A stretch of 64,000 bases of DNA, from assembly GCA_003665825.1 (NCBI GenBank), contig QPFY01000009.1, forward strand, positions 310,001-374,000, written 5' to 3'. Of the stretch, positions 1-12,700 are shown in pieces. How positions within the stretch are numbered: position 1 is the stretch's first letter; the number at the start of each line of letters is the position of its first letter. Origin of the DNA: Microbotryum silenes-acaulis (lineage: Eukaryota > Basidiomycota > Microbotryomycetes > Microbotryales > Microbotryaceae). Made by a program: the position numbers and the translations under genes. The notes under the pieces are model-generated. The model was not told the origin of the DNA, did no database searches, and worked only from the letters and a program-made list of their open reading frames with translations.

Positions 1-2331
1 GGGTGGCGGGCAGCTGCGCAGCAGATATGAAACGCGTTCAGCCTTCCCATCACGTCAGTTTGGTAGCGCCGGACGGGAGGACTCACTGTCTACAGCTTTG
101 ACGACCGGTTTTGGTGCAACAAGAGAAATCGGCACCGATGCGCTCGACGTCCGATTCGGCGACGAAGGCACAGGGACCGTCGATGTCGTCGATAAAGCCG
201 ATCTTCGATGTTTGCTCACGGTCGTCGCCCCACCAACCGCCTTCCCACCCCTCGCAGGTGAGTTCTCCTTATCCCCTGCACTGGGCTGACTCGGAGCCAG
301 GTTCTCCTTCGTCGGTGCATTCGCCGCGAGTCGAGCGGATAGAGTGGTTGCTCCGTTCGTTGAAGTCGGGTTGTTCGAAGTCGACCTCGCTTCGGCCGCC
401 AAACGACGTTGTAACAATTCGCGCGGTTCGGCATCGGGCGAAACCATGAGGGGCTTGCGGGCCGAACGCAAGAGATCCGAAATGGGACTTTCGGGCGCCA
501 GCACTTGTTGGACCTCTTGTTCGATCGCACGTGCATCGGCGGTGACGGTCGTGGACATTCGCTTCCTCGCCACGGGTGCGGTGGCTTGGGCGGGAGGTGC
601 GGGTGCGGCCGATTCGTGAACGGTCGCGAGGACGGTGCGATGTGATGGCTTTTCAACGGCAGCGACTTCAGCAGCATTGGCCTCGAGCATCTCCGCTTCG
701 ACCTGTTCGGTCAACCCTGCTCGAGCCTTGACGGCCCTAAAGTTGCGATGCGCCGATCGAATGCTCATATTGCGATGGTCAGGGACCAAGGTGAGCGAAG
801 CGGGGGTGACGGAGGCGGGGAAAGGGCCGGTGACGAAAAAGTCGTGTTGGAGGATTTGGCCGAGCGTGGGTCGTTCGTTCGGTTTTGGGGTGAGGATGAG
901 CGAGATGAGGTCGACGGCCTCGGCTGAGAGTTCGCACCCGGCGGGGAACTCATAGTTCAACTCCTTGATGCGACTGTGGGGGCCAAGCAATATCAGTTCA
1001 ACGAACACTGGCACAAGTGAGTACCATCCCGAAACATACAGGTAGATGTTCTTGACCTCTTTGGTTTGGAAGGGGGGTTTCCCGACGAGTAGTGTGTACA
1101 TGATGACGCCGAGTGACCAAATGTCGACCTCGAACGAGTGGCCGTTGGTCGTGTCAAATAGGATCTCGGGGGCGATGTAGTTGGGTGTTCCGCAGATAGT
1201 TCTGTACCAAGTCGAGCAGAAGAAGATCAGCAACAGAATCATCGAATTTTCTTCGCTGCGACTGACTTTTTCCTCTCGCCGGGGAACTTGACCAGCGCGG
1301 CCAACCCGAAATCGCCAACACGGAGGTTCATCTCGGCATCGAGCATGAGGTTGCCCAACTTGAGATCGCGATGAATGACCGAGTTGGAGTGCATGTAGTG
1401 GCACGCGCCGATGAGTTGCACGAGGTAGAAGCGCGTCTCAGGTTCGGTGTACCGTCTTCGTTTGCGCAGGAGGTCGAGGAGGGATCCGTTGGAGCATAGC
1501 TCGAGTTGCATGTAGACGTTGGCTTCGTCCTCGAAGCAGTGCTCGAATGAGAGGATGTTGGTGTGTTTCATCGCCTGGTGGATCTTGATCTCACCAAAGA
1601 GCTGGTCAACGCAAAGATGGAGGGGTGTGGTCAGTCTCGCCGGATGGACGGTCACGTGAGGAGTGGGGTCATACTTTGCTCCTGTTCTTGGTCGATCGTA
1701 GCTGTTCTTTACAAATGACCTTGACGGCCTTGTTGGTGATTCCATCCGGTTCTGTGATGAGGTATACGCGTGCGAATCCACCCTGCAAAGACGGCGAAAG
1801 AAGTCAAGGTGCGGGGATGTTGAGTCAGTCATCTCCCATTTCGCAACTCCATCAAAAGGGAGGGCCCATGGCTGATGCCGCCTCGCAGCTTGTCGAGCAT
1901 GATCCCGAGTGCGAGCAGTTGACCCCAACACTGACCTCTCCCAATAGTTCCCCTCTGTGTAAATGCTCTCCATCGCGCCGAATGACGGCCGGCGGTGGCC
2001 CCCACTGCTCGGTCAATTTGGCTCGATCAGACGGCGCTCTGGTGCCCGTCGTAGCCTTTTGTGTCGTCGTCGTCGTCGTCGTTGGTGCAGTCGTAGACAC
2101 TGTGGTTGCTGGAAGTTCTGCCGCTCCCGAACGGGTCGTCTGTAGCCCAGTCGAAATGGATACCCGCATCTGAGCCGAGGCGGAAAGAGGTGGGCGCGTA
2201 CGACCTGAAGCAGCGACAGCAGCTCCAACTGAAGAGGAGCTGGTCAGCGTAGGTACATGTCGACTGGGAGGCGCAGCCGAACTCGAGGCACCGGCGAAAG
2301 GGTGGCGAGGTTGAGGTGGGTGCACCAACAT
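1..2331 (-). CDS. CDC5: Polo-like serine/threonine kinase, 3' part outside window
   Basis: Mitotic kinase of the polo family, acting at spindle poles, in mitotic exit and in cytokinesis. About six exons can be traced on the minus strand: 2331-1936, 1782-1675, 1601-1267, 1201-1040, 973-87, and a stub at 13-1. Visible kinase features are the glycine loop GEGGFARVY, the catalytic HRDLKLGN, GDFGLA, and the activation segment KKTICGTPNYIAPE, which keeps the threonine equivalent to the polo T-loop site. After the kinase domain comes a long Ala/Ser/Thr-rich linker. The polo boxes would lie beyond position 1. The N-terminus is Pro/Ser/Thr-rich and low-complexity. The start at 2331 is the first ATG of the exon holding the kinase N-terminus and is moderately certain. 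The family call rests on the T-loop context and the FDTTNGHSFEVDIWS stretch typical of Plk/Cdc5. Confidence 0.9.
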
Positions 2332-3009
2332 GACGCCCTCTGGTCTGACCTTGGGCTACGTCCGGAGCGAGGAAGCAAACGTCGGGGCGGAGAGATGAAA
2401 CGTCGAGCTGAGGAGAGCAGCAAGTTGAACCACGATCCAACAAAATCCAACAAGATCGCGCGCGCCGTCGTCCGCGGGTGGCGAGAGCGATTTCTCAATT
2501 TCAAAGGCCACGGCTTGTAATGCCGGACCACCAAGAGTCTATTTATCGATACGCGACTCTGCAGTTTTGTACTCGGTATTCTTGTAGGTGATCAGTCATG
2601 AGGTAATTTTTTTTTCCTCAAAATCAAATAAGGGAGTTTATTTAGTATATTCTCTAACAATACTCTCAGCCCACCCGACTATGTTGTCCGAGACACAGAC
2701 GTGGATGATATTCAACCCAAACAGTCCGTGGCACTGATTCGGCATTGTCCGACACACCCCGTGCAATTCAACACTTTTCGATTGAACAACGTGAGCGATG
2801 GACATACCTCGACGCCATCTGCGAAGAATAAGAGCTCGGCCGCTGGGCACTGATCATCTCTGGCTTGCGATTACTAGCGCGACGTCATCGCTTTGCACCG
2901 CGCGCCCGTGAGCTCGAGCCTCTTTGGTTTCCGTCAGTGCTTCGCCTCCTTCGCCAAACCACCTGCGGCCATCGTCCCACAAAGAGTGCGCTCGCCTTGA
3001 CTGAACCAA
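2332..3009. promoter_or_regulatory. Divergent intergenic region, polo kinase / RING gene
   Basis: No protein with family features is seen. The short ORFs here have no homology signal or coding bias. It must hold the promoters of both flanking genes. An AT-rich stretch near 2600-2660 contrasts with the GC-rich surroundings. Confidence 0.5.
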
Positions 3010-6000
3010 ATGACGAGTCGCGGTCCTGCTTGGACCCGCGATCGAAAGAAGAACAAACAAACTGCATTCACACCACCCGTGTATGGTACGACGGGAGCCA
3101 CGGCCAGTTCGACGTCCTTGCCTGAACCAGCACCACCTCAGGAAGCACCTTACCTCGCCCATGCGGTTCGACACCATGGTCAACTCACGCTCGTACCTCC
3201 AGACAATACGGGCCGACGGAGAGTGGCGGGCCTACTCGATGCTGCGTCGACGTCGGCGAGTTCACTCGCGAGCACCTCCAATCTGAATCAGCACCACTCG
3301 TCATCCGTCGTCGAACCGTCTCGTGCGACCATGGGCCCCGCCGAGGAGATCTCCGCCCCATCCCCAGCACCCGCTCCGACCAAGAAGAAGGTCAAAAAGG
3401 CCAAAAAACCTGTCGCACCTGCCGTGCCCGACCCTGCAATACTCGACGCAGTCTTCAACGCTGGAAGGAACGGCGGTAGTCCGTCGACCCCTCCCGTCGC
3501 CTCGGCCAGCTCACGCTCAGCGCAGAGCAGGGAAAGAGACCGACAGCAGCGGGGTGGGGCGACGGCGGTTGGAGCTGACAGTGCATCAAGTCGTAGCATG
3601 ACCCGATCCGGGAGCGCATGCAGCAGCTCGCTCGGCAGTGGTGTGGCTTCGAGCTCGAATGTCCGTGGGCCACGAGCGATAAGATTGACCCCACCGCAGC
3701 AAGGTAAGTGGTCCGGGTGTACTGGTCGCAGTCTAGGCCACGGATCTGGACCATATATATTCCTGTTCGTACTCCACAGCCTCCTCAACTTCGAACGTGA
3801 GCGAATACCCCTTCCCACCCGCTTCGACAAGTCGGACTTTGGCAAATCCTCCACCGAGTAATTATATCGCAACTCAGTCCTCGCCAGCACTGCCCTCCCC
3901 TTCGAACCCAAGAGGATCGATATCACAACGTAGAGGGGCTTCTATACTCTTTGAAACGCCCGTCGTCGACCCTCGAGCTTCCATCGCCGCTCCTCCACCC
4001 GCCTTCGAGTCACCGCCACCGGCCTACTTTCTCCCAGGATCTCGGCCACCGTCACCCCTAGACTTGGCGGCCCAAAGAGCTACGACCTCGACAGCAATAG
4101 GTGGTGGAGAAGAAATTTTCCCTACCGTACCTCGAGGTGCTCTGGCCGAGTCTGACCTCCCTGAAACCACCGACCTCGCAACTTCGGACGTTCCACTCGT
4201 GCTCGCGTGGGAAGCTGATCGAGCGGCGGGGATGGAGCTTGAATTGAGAATACAGCGGGATATGCAGAGACGGCGAGCCGCAGAAGCAGCAGCAACAGCA
4301 ACAACACCGATCGGACCGGTTGCGGAGGAGACTGGAGCCGATGTCGTCACATTTGACCCGGTTGAAGACGCAACACCTCTACCTCTTCGTGTTCCAACCC
4401 CACCCGCCTCCTCGACGGCAATGGTTCAAGCTGTGACCGTTGAAAGAGCTTCCACGGACCAGACGAGTAGGCCAACGGTATCGACATCCGCAACAGGCCC
4501 AACTGAGCCGAACCCACCATCTGCTGAAGAGCGCGAAGAAATTGCCGCCGCAGAGGCGCAGAACGACGTTCCACGCATCGCTCGGGCCCTTTCGATCTAC
4601 GCCAGTCGAAGATTCGCCGAGGCTGCTGAACGGAGGATCGCACAAGCGCAAGCGCAGAAGACCCCATCTTCGGCAATTCAATCCAGTGTCGTCTTGGAGG
4701 AAGAAACGGAGGAACCTGTCGACAACCCTTTAAGTGTGGCTCCAGCTCCCCCGCTCGCCCCTGTCGCCTCGACGTCGTCCAGCCTGCCTCCCCCGCCTTC
4801 CAGTCCAGCTCGACCATTAATTTCGTCTTCCTCTCCCATTCCACCACATATCTCACCGTCAATAACCCCTATCACATCAACACCAGAGCCTACCGGTGCG
4901 ACAGTTGAGTCGTCCGATTCGGAAGAGGAAGAGGAAGAGGCAGAAGAAGATCGCCCCGCTCGACTGGCTCGTGCTGTGACCCTTAATGCTCGACGACGCT
5001 TTGCCGAAGCCGCGGAACGACGAGTCGCCTTGGAACGTGCTGCGAAAGAGCGAGAACAGAATGCGGCACAGCAGACGAGTGAATCAGGGATGCCACAGGT
5101 CCCGGAAGAGGAGGAGTCTACCGAGAGGGCGGAGGAACCACCGGCCGAGGTCGCTGCATCGGAGCCTCAGCAACGCACGAGTGCCTTTGAGCAGCTCTTT
5201 CCCAATCGATCTCGGTTCGGGCAACCAGTATCGTCGAAGCCACCCTTTCCACCCGTAACACCCCTCCCGCAGCCCCCAGTGCCGCCACCACGACCACCAC
5301 CTCCAGCGACGATCGCCGCCCCACCAACCCCGCCGAGCAAACCCCCTCCCCGACCATTTCTCGATGACCCCACGGCGCCGCCGCTACCAAGACGACCCGA
5401 CGACGTTGCTGTGCGACCTTCGACGATTGAAGATGTGCCCGACATCCCTCTTTCCACCTTGTATTGCTCGACCCCCGCACTTCCCCAACGCGCCTCGCTG
5501 ATCCGACGTGCTCCGCCAGTACCTCGTTCTCGACCCGGCAGCATGAACCGGCGATACCCTGTCTCCTCAACTTCAACCTCGGATCCGAGCTACTCGCAGT
5601 CTACTCCACCTCCCGTCAGCGATATCAACCCCTCACTCCTTTCAACGATCCCCAGTAGCGAGCGCTACGCGCTCCCTTCTCCCTTGGCACCGAGCTCGTT
5701 CACCCCTCCGCCACCTCGACCTCGTCGACCGGCCCCTCTACCCCCACCACCAAGAGGAACGACATCCCCTTCGCCCATAGCGACGTTCGGAGTGACGGAA
5801 GAGACTCGCCGACCCAGTCGTCGTCCCTTACCTGTGCCGCCCGGTCCGACGGATCGAGTCGATGCATTCACGGTCATGCAGATGAGGGAGAATGCGCTTG
5901 CTTCTTTGGAGAATCGAGAACCTCGTTCGTCGGAGGAGTTGATGGAGAATGATGGATTGGCCTTGGAGGCGTTGCAAAGCGTTACTTCTGCTGCGGCTAC

Positions 6001-6683
6001 TTCCTCTTCGAATGTGGGTTCGCGAACAGCGAGCAATCCTACGGGCGTTAGTCAGGCTGTACAGTCGACGACGGCGGCACCGACGTCGGACTCGACAGTT
6101 GAAACAGCGAACAATCAGGACTTGTCGGCATATACGGAATTGGACCTATTGCTCGCTCGGCTGGACCATGAAGTTGGTGGCAATCAATACGATGTAAGGC
6201 AATGAGACTTGCACCTCTTTCACTCTGATATACTGAGATCTTTTTTCCCTCCCATCCTTATCAGGATCTCACGACCCTGGGCGAAATGATGGGGTCCGCG
6301 CGCGAACTCGGTGCATCCCAAGCCGAACTCGAGATGCTCGATGTTGCCGTCGTCGAACTCGAGCGTAGACGCATAGACAAACGTGGGAAAGTCAAACAGA
6401 AACTCAGCGTCGTCGGCGTGAGATGCGTCGATTGTACGATTTGTTTGGCGAGATTCAAGGTTGGGGAAAGGGCGGTGGTATTGCCGGAGTGTTTGCATGC
6501 GTGAGCTACATTGATGGAGGGGTTCGAGGAACAAAAAAGAAACGAAGTGGGCTGAGGCTGACCGTCTATATCGTGACATGCAGGTTTCACGAAACGTGCA
6601 TCGTGAGATGGTTGACCCGAAGTCGGACCTGCGCCCTCTGTCGCGCCAACATCTTTCCCGATCGACCCGTCATTGATATTTGA
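3010..6683 (+). CDS. RING-H2 finger protein, probable E3 ubiquitin ligase
   Basis: Four exons (3010-3703, 3780-6193, 6265-6500, 6584-6683) join to 1147 aa. The first ~1040 residues are low-complexity: Ser/Ala-rich, then long proline tracts with PxxP-like motifs (about 5230-5760). The C-terminal ~45 residues form a RING-H2 finger starting near residue 1093: CTICLARFKVGE, then C-x-H-x2-H-x2-C (ECLHAFHETC), then CALC. All eight zinc ligands are present, so ubiquitin ligase activity is a fair inference. The His pair spans the last intron, which supports that splice. A motif containing FAEAAERR occurs twice (near residues 499-523 and 628-652). There is no membrane segment or signal peptide. Substrate is unknown. 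The long PxxP-rich region suggests a scaffold for SH3 or WW partners (inference). Confidence 0.8.
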
Positions 6684-7156
6684 CGAGGCCGAAAACTTCA
6701 TAGTATGAATATCTTACCCGTGACCACTAGCTTTGAGTTTTTATTATTTGTACCAAAGTTGTGTAGTTATTTTGCTTCTCTTCTTTCTTGTTCGCACGCA
6801 ATGACTCGATTTGATTTCCATCCCAAAGAGCTTTCAGGTTCGCTTTGGCAGAAGTATGCTTCTTTCGTAATCTCCATGTTGGCTTTGTTGCCCGTTGCGA
6901 GGCTCGGTCGATTTTCGGGGGAACTGGACGATCGGCGAGTCGGAAGAATTGGGAAGTACTGCCCGACCTCTGGGCAGATGCGGGTAATGTTTTACCTCGC
7001 CCTGTTGTATCCTTTCGGCTTCCTCGGACCACAGTTCGGGTCCCGTCGCGAGACAACGATCCGAGTGGCAGACGCTGAATTTAATCGTAGGCTAAATATC
7101 ACCGTGATTGTGGCTGCAGCGTTCCCCAAAGATCACACCAGCCTGCGTCCGTTTGG
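6684..7156. other. Convergent intergenic region
   Basis: This stretch lies between the 3' ends of the RING gene and NOC4. An open frame across it (6705-7331, +) overlaps the NOC4 3' end in antisense and shows no family motif, so I read it as non-coding terminator/3' UTR sequence. Confidence 0.5.
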
Positions 7157-9417
7157 TCAAAATACCCACAACCTCGCCACCGTATCCACCGGCCCTTGTT
7201 CCACCTCCACCTCTTCCTCATCCCCTTCATCCTCCAACAACGACCTCTTCACAACCTTCTTGACCACCTTCGTAGGCCTTTCAGCAGCGGGTGTGGAAGG
7301 GAAGAAGGAGTCGCCTATCGGTTGGCGTTGAGGAACGGGTGCCAAGGCAGGTGCGTTACGGATGAGACGCGTAGCCTCGGTTTCGAACATCTTTGAAGAA
7401 GAAGAAGAAGAACCGAACGCGATAAGCATTCTACACCCGAATTTGTAGGGCGATCCCCCCCAAATTACAAAGAAAGTGAAAGAAAGTGAAAGAAAGAAAA
7501 AACTGACCGTCGCGAACGAATGATCCAAAAAATCCTCCATCCCATACCTCTCCTTGTTCATCACCTCCTTAAAAACCTTGGCCAAGCCCGCCACACTGGC
7601 CAAATAATGCTGCATCAAACTCTGTATCTCCCATAAAGAACTTTCCAAAGCTCGAGTTAGGTTCGGGTCTTTTTCTTCGGGGTCGAATGGATCGGTGTGG
7701 ATCGATTCGTCGGTTGGGGAAGGGTTGTGGATGAGGAACATACACCCCGGATGGAGTTTGAGGAGGTTGTACACCAATGGAACGATGGTGACGATGGCTG
7801 AAGGAGGGGCCGAAAGTGCCAATCGAGAAAGTCGCTTGATGAAGCTCGCGACGAGGGAGGCGGAGATGTGCGTCGAGGAGAGGAAGATGACCAACAGACG
7901 GAAGAAACGTGGGCGGTAGCGCGTGTGGAGGAGTGAGCGCGCTAGGAGCGAGTAGAGCGTCGAGTAGAAATTGGGGTATTCACTGGGCGCCGAATCCGAA
8001 AGTCAGTTTGAGGGAAGAGTTCCATCACACGGACAGCGGGGAACGTACAGGTTATGCTTCTGCATCAGTGTGAAGAGACCGTTCAAAGCCAAGATGGCGA
8101 TCGTCCCACCCTGGGTTGTACAATCGACCAACCAATCCATCAACCTCTTGGGGTCCGTCATGTGCGGCAACACCTGACGATGCAAGATGCTCAGAACCCT
8201 CTTGGATTGCGCCTCGTCCAACGGGAGGCTCAACAAGGCCAAGACACAATCCTGAAAGACGCGACGGTGGGCGGAGAGGGATAAAAGAGGCGGCAAGAGT
8301 TTCTTGGAGTCCCTCGCCGACATCTTGGGGGCGTTCTCGTCCGATTCGGAGGACGAGGACGAGTCGAAAATGCCTGTACTTCCATCATCCTTTGACGATC
8401 CGGTCTCGGTCTTGCGCTTCTTGTTGCTCTTGTCACCCTTTGACTTGAGCGCCAAAGGGGTCGAACACCACCATTCGTTCAGTTCCTTGGGTACGGTCGG
8501 CATCGACGTGAGCGATTCAAAGAGCGTGATCATGTTGGACACGAGATGCGTCGGGACATCCTGGTTGGACGAAGCGTACGAGGATAAGAGGGTAGCGGAC
8601 TCCTTGAGAAAGTGGTACCGAATGTCGTCGCAGACGTTCCACCATTTCTGCCACTCGTCCTTGATCTCGGGAACGATGAGCCCCTCGTCGTCTTGGGGTA
8701 GGAGAATGGCACGAACGATGTGGACCAAAGTCGAGGAGGGGAATTGGGCTTGTCGCGAGTGGTGCACGGAGGTGAGGAAGGTCGATTCGGTTCGGAGCAA
8801 GGACATGAGTGCGTTCAAGGCGGAGATCTGGTGAGCGCGAGCACGGGTAGGGGGTCAGCTTGTAGGAAGTCGACGGACGGGATCGTGGTGAATTATCTTA
8901 CCCTGACACCCATGTCCCAATGGCCCTGTACGACCGTAGCCGTCTGTTTCAGGTAGTCGGCCCACCTCTCTTGCAACCACTCTTTGACCTTTTGCACCGA
9001 AGCCATTTCCAACGCCGCCTGTTCCTTGGATGACGACGAGGATACCCCCTGTCCTGGCGCGATCTTGCGCTTGAGCACGCCGTGCAGCCTCCCGTGGTTG
9101 ATGAGCGCCTCGAACGTCGCCTTGAGCGCATGCAACGACGTGTGCACGGCCTGTCGGTTGAGTTGGTACCATGATGAGGTGGAGGTGGTGTTGGGTGGTG
9201 GTTGGAGGGGTAATTTCTGGAAGAGGGAGATGAGGTCGATCAATGGGTTCAGATCGGCGTGGGTCGGTGCGACGGGAGGCAACGAGCACGACAGCGAGGT
9301 GATACGGTGTAGGACCGCATCGGGTTCTTGGTTGGAGGAGGAAGATGCGTTGGGTTGGTTGATCGATGAAGTGGATTGGCCCTTGGAAGGGAGCGAGGAC
9401 GACCGATGGGGTGCCAT
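7157..9417 (-). CDS. NOC4: Nucleolar complex protein 4 (CBF/Mak21 family)
   Basis: Noc4 pairs with Nop14 in the nucleolus and is needed for 40S subunit maturation and export. Four minus-strand exons (9417-8902, 8827-8049, 7982-7508, 7390-7157) give 667 aa. The CBF/Mak21 region is clear near the C-terminus: LVYNLLKLHPGC, then DPFDPEEKDPN and ALESSLWEIQSL, followed by the conserved end of the domain (HSFAT, then MFETEATRLI). A Ser/Asp/Lys-rich acidic insert sits mid-protein (about 8310-8440 on the + strand). The last intron uses an AAAG acceptor after a (CTT)n run. The start at 9417 is the first ATG in the frame. The gene is divergent with PRP5. Confidence 0.9.
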
Positions 9418-9702
9418 TGCTAAGGTCGAGGTCGAGGTCGAGGACGAGGTGGAGGTGGAGCGACCGTCGAGCTCGAGCTTGCGAAGGTGCTCGGGCGGGG
9501 CGCGCGGGGCAATTGCGCATTAGAAACGGAGGCATTTGCGCCACTCCACTATGAATTTCACCATATCCCCCCCCCCCCCCCCCCCCCCACGCGCCCGCCC
9601 CCGCCCCCGCGCCCGCCGCTGATGCTCTCTCGTACTCGCACCCTCAAGTCATCCGGCTGCTACTCGACAACGAGGCCTTGTAGCACGATCTGACCCGCTG
9701 GT
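9418..9702. promoter_or_regulatory. Divergent promoter NOC4/PRP5 with C22 tract
   Basis: This 285-bp spacer separates two divergent RNA-metabolism genes. It contains an uninterrupted run of 22 C at 9567-9588, followed directly by CGCCCGCCCC-type repeats to about 9620. No ORF with family features is seen. Confidence 0.55.
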
Positions 9703-12700
9703 ATGCCCCGCTCACCTTCGCCGACGGGCTCATCCTCGTCCGCTTCGAAACGACGACGATACGACGACTCCTCGCACCACTCTTCCTCCTCGAGACGCGC
9801 GTCCGGCATTTCCTCCCGCGATCTAGTTGATCGTCGTCATGACCGGGACCGCGATCGCGACCGGGATCGTGAAAGCGATCGTCGAGGTAGTGATCGCGAC
9901 AGAGACCGCGACTCCGAGTCCAGACGGAGCAGCGGGGGAGGGCATCGTGATGAGGATCGACGTCGGGATGATCGGGATAGGGACAGAGACAGGGACAGGG
10001 ACAGGGACAGGGCTAGGGACAGGGCTAGGAACCCTACATCCTCGTCCTCCTCCTCGAGGTATGACCGAAGGGATGCACCCACCTCGTCGTCACGGTACAA
10101 CGACGACCGTCGATCACCCCGTCACGACTACGATAGTCCCCGAGACCGCGACCGGGACAGGGATAGGGACAGAGCTGGAAGATACGGCAGCATCAGCTCC
10201 AGTTCGCACCCACATGATGCACCTCCCTCGTCAAGAAGATCCGACGATCGCTCTCCTCCAAGACAGTCCCAGGCCTCGCCAAGGAGTCGCGCCTTTTCCC
10301 CGACGACCGAACCACGCAGCTCGACCCCGATCTCGACCTCGAACGGCCGATCAGGCGCAGCCAGTCCCGCCGCAACTGTTGAGACCAACTCGGCTTCAGC
10401 AGCAGAGCAGGAGAAGCAGAGGCTCAAGCAAGAGCGATTGGCAGCGTGGAAAGCCAAGAAGGCGGCCGAGCAAGGTGGCGCGTCACCCGCATCTACGACC
10501 ACCGCATCTGGTTCGGGTTTGGGCTCGACGTCCATTTCGATCAATGGTGCGGCAGCCAAGAATGGTCAGTCCATCTACCTTCATCACGAGGCTTTGAATC
10601 GCATACTCAGACCGAGTCGTTTTGTCCGCAGGCCTCCCCGCCAAGCCTGCCGCTTCCCCCGTGGCCGACCCAGCTCAACTCGCTCTCGCAGCAGCAGCCG
10701 CCATCTCGTCCCGTCTCAACGTCGCTCCACCCTCCCTCAAGAACCCCATCTCAGCCTCCTTACCCGCTCGACCCGCCTTTGCCTTCAACAACAACGCCTC
10801 CTCGTCCTCCTTCCGTCCTAGCGGATTGAAGAACTCGCTCAAACTAGGCGAAGACGACGATGGGGAGAAGAAGATTGGCTTGATCAAGTTCGAAGGCGAG
10901 GTCGATCTTTCGCTTCAGGATGGTGGGGAGGAGGATTTGGATGATGATGAGGACTTGGAAGGAAGTGTTGTGTTCAAAGGGAAGGTCGAGGAGGCGATGA
11001 GGAGGAGGGCCAAAGAGTTGGAACTGGAGGAGAAGAATGGTGATGGCATGGATGTGGACGGGGAAGCTGGGGAGGGGGAGTCCAAAAACGTCAAGGAGGA
11101 GGAGGGCAAGATGGATCAGGCTGGAGAGCCAAAGCTCGAAGCCGAGGAAGAGGAAGAAGTTGATGAACTGGACGCGTTCATGAATGGTGTCCAGGCCGAG
11201 GTCAAGAGCGTCGACAAACTTGATCGGGCCAAGTTGAAGGGCGCGAGTGGGCCAAGAGGGAGTGGACCGGGCGAGAATGAGGATGAGGACGACGATGATA
11301 ATGAGCAGGTCGTTGAGGATGATGAGGCGGAAAAGGTTGGCATGTCCGCGGCGGACATCCTTGCGTGAGTTTTTCGTGTTCTCGGGGTCACAGTGACTGA
11401 TAGATCCTGTACTGATGATTGATCTTTGTCACAGTCTGGCTGCCAAAAAGGTTAAAAAGGGCCGTGAACTCGCCCCCGTCGACCACTCCAAGGTCAACTA
11501 CGAACCCTTCACCAAAGTCTTTTACCACGAGCCTCCCGAAGTCGCCTCCCTCACCCCAGAGGAAGTCGATGAACTCCGCCTCGAGCTCGACGACATCAAG
11601 ATTCGAGGTGCCGACCCTCCCAAACCCGTCTCCAAATGGAGTTACTGCGGTCTTCCCGCGGCGTGCATCGACGTCATCAAGGGGCTCGAGTACACGGCCC
11701 CGACGTCGATTCAGGCGCAGGCGATCCCGGCCATCATGTCGGGTCGAGATATCATCGGTGTCGCCAAGACGGGCTCGGGCAAGACGATCGCTTTCCTCCT
11801 GCCCATGTTCCGCCACATCAAGGATCAACGACCTCTCCGAACGATGGAAGGCCCCATCGCGATGATCATGACCCCGACGCGAGAGCTGGCGACGCAAATC
11901 CACAAGGAATGCAAGCCCTTCCTGAAGACCCTTGGACTGCGAGCATCGTGCGCTTACGGTGGTACACCGCTCAAGGACAACATCGCGGACATGAAGCGAG
12001 GTTCCGAGTTGATCGTCTGCACCCCGGGACGCATGATCGAACTCTTGACGACCAATTCGGGCAAACTGATCAACCTGCACCGCGTAACGTACCTCGTTTT
12101 GGATGAAGCCGATCGCATGTTCGATATGGGGTTCGAACCTCAAGTGATGAAGATCATTTCGCAGATTCGACCCGATCGACAAACGGTCTTATTCTCCGCC
12201 ACGTTCCCGAGGCAGATGGAAGCTCTGGCACGCAAGATCCTCAAACGCCCTTTGGAAATAACCGTGGGTGGTCGCTCTGTCGTCGCGGCCGAGATTGAAC
12301 AGATCGTCGAAGTACGAGAGGAAGACACCAAGTTCAACCGCATGCTCGAATTACTCGGCAACCTCTTCAACGACGATAGCGATTCCCGTGCCTTGATCTT
12401 CGTCGAACGCCAAGAGAGTGCGGACAAGTTGTTGACCGAGTTGTTGCGCAAGAATTACTCGTGCATGAGTTTGCACGGCGGGATGGACCAGGTCGATCGC
12501 GATCAGACAATCGCTGATTTCAAATCGGGCATCGTACCCGTCGTCATTGCGACTTCTGTTGCTGCGAGAGGGTTAGACGTCAAACAACTACGCATGGTCA
12601 TTCAGTACGATGCGCCGAACCATATGGAGGATTACGTGCATCGTGCTGGTCGGACGGGTCGAGCGGGGAATAAAGGAACGAGCGTGACGTTCCTCACGCC

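Noticed and set aside
3797..6205. Frame read as an independent 802-aa protein
   Set aside because: It begins at GTG, and the preceding splice junction joins it in frame to the exon at 3010-3703; it is exon 2 of the RING-H2 gene.
6705..7331. Possible 208-aa gene on the + strand
   Set aside because: No motif or codon bias, and it overlaps the NOC4 3' end in antisense.
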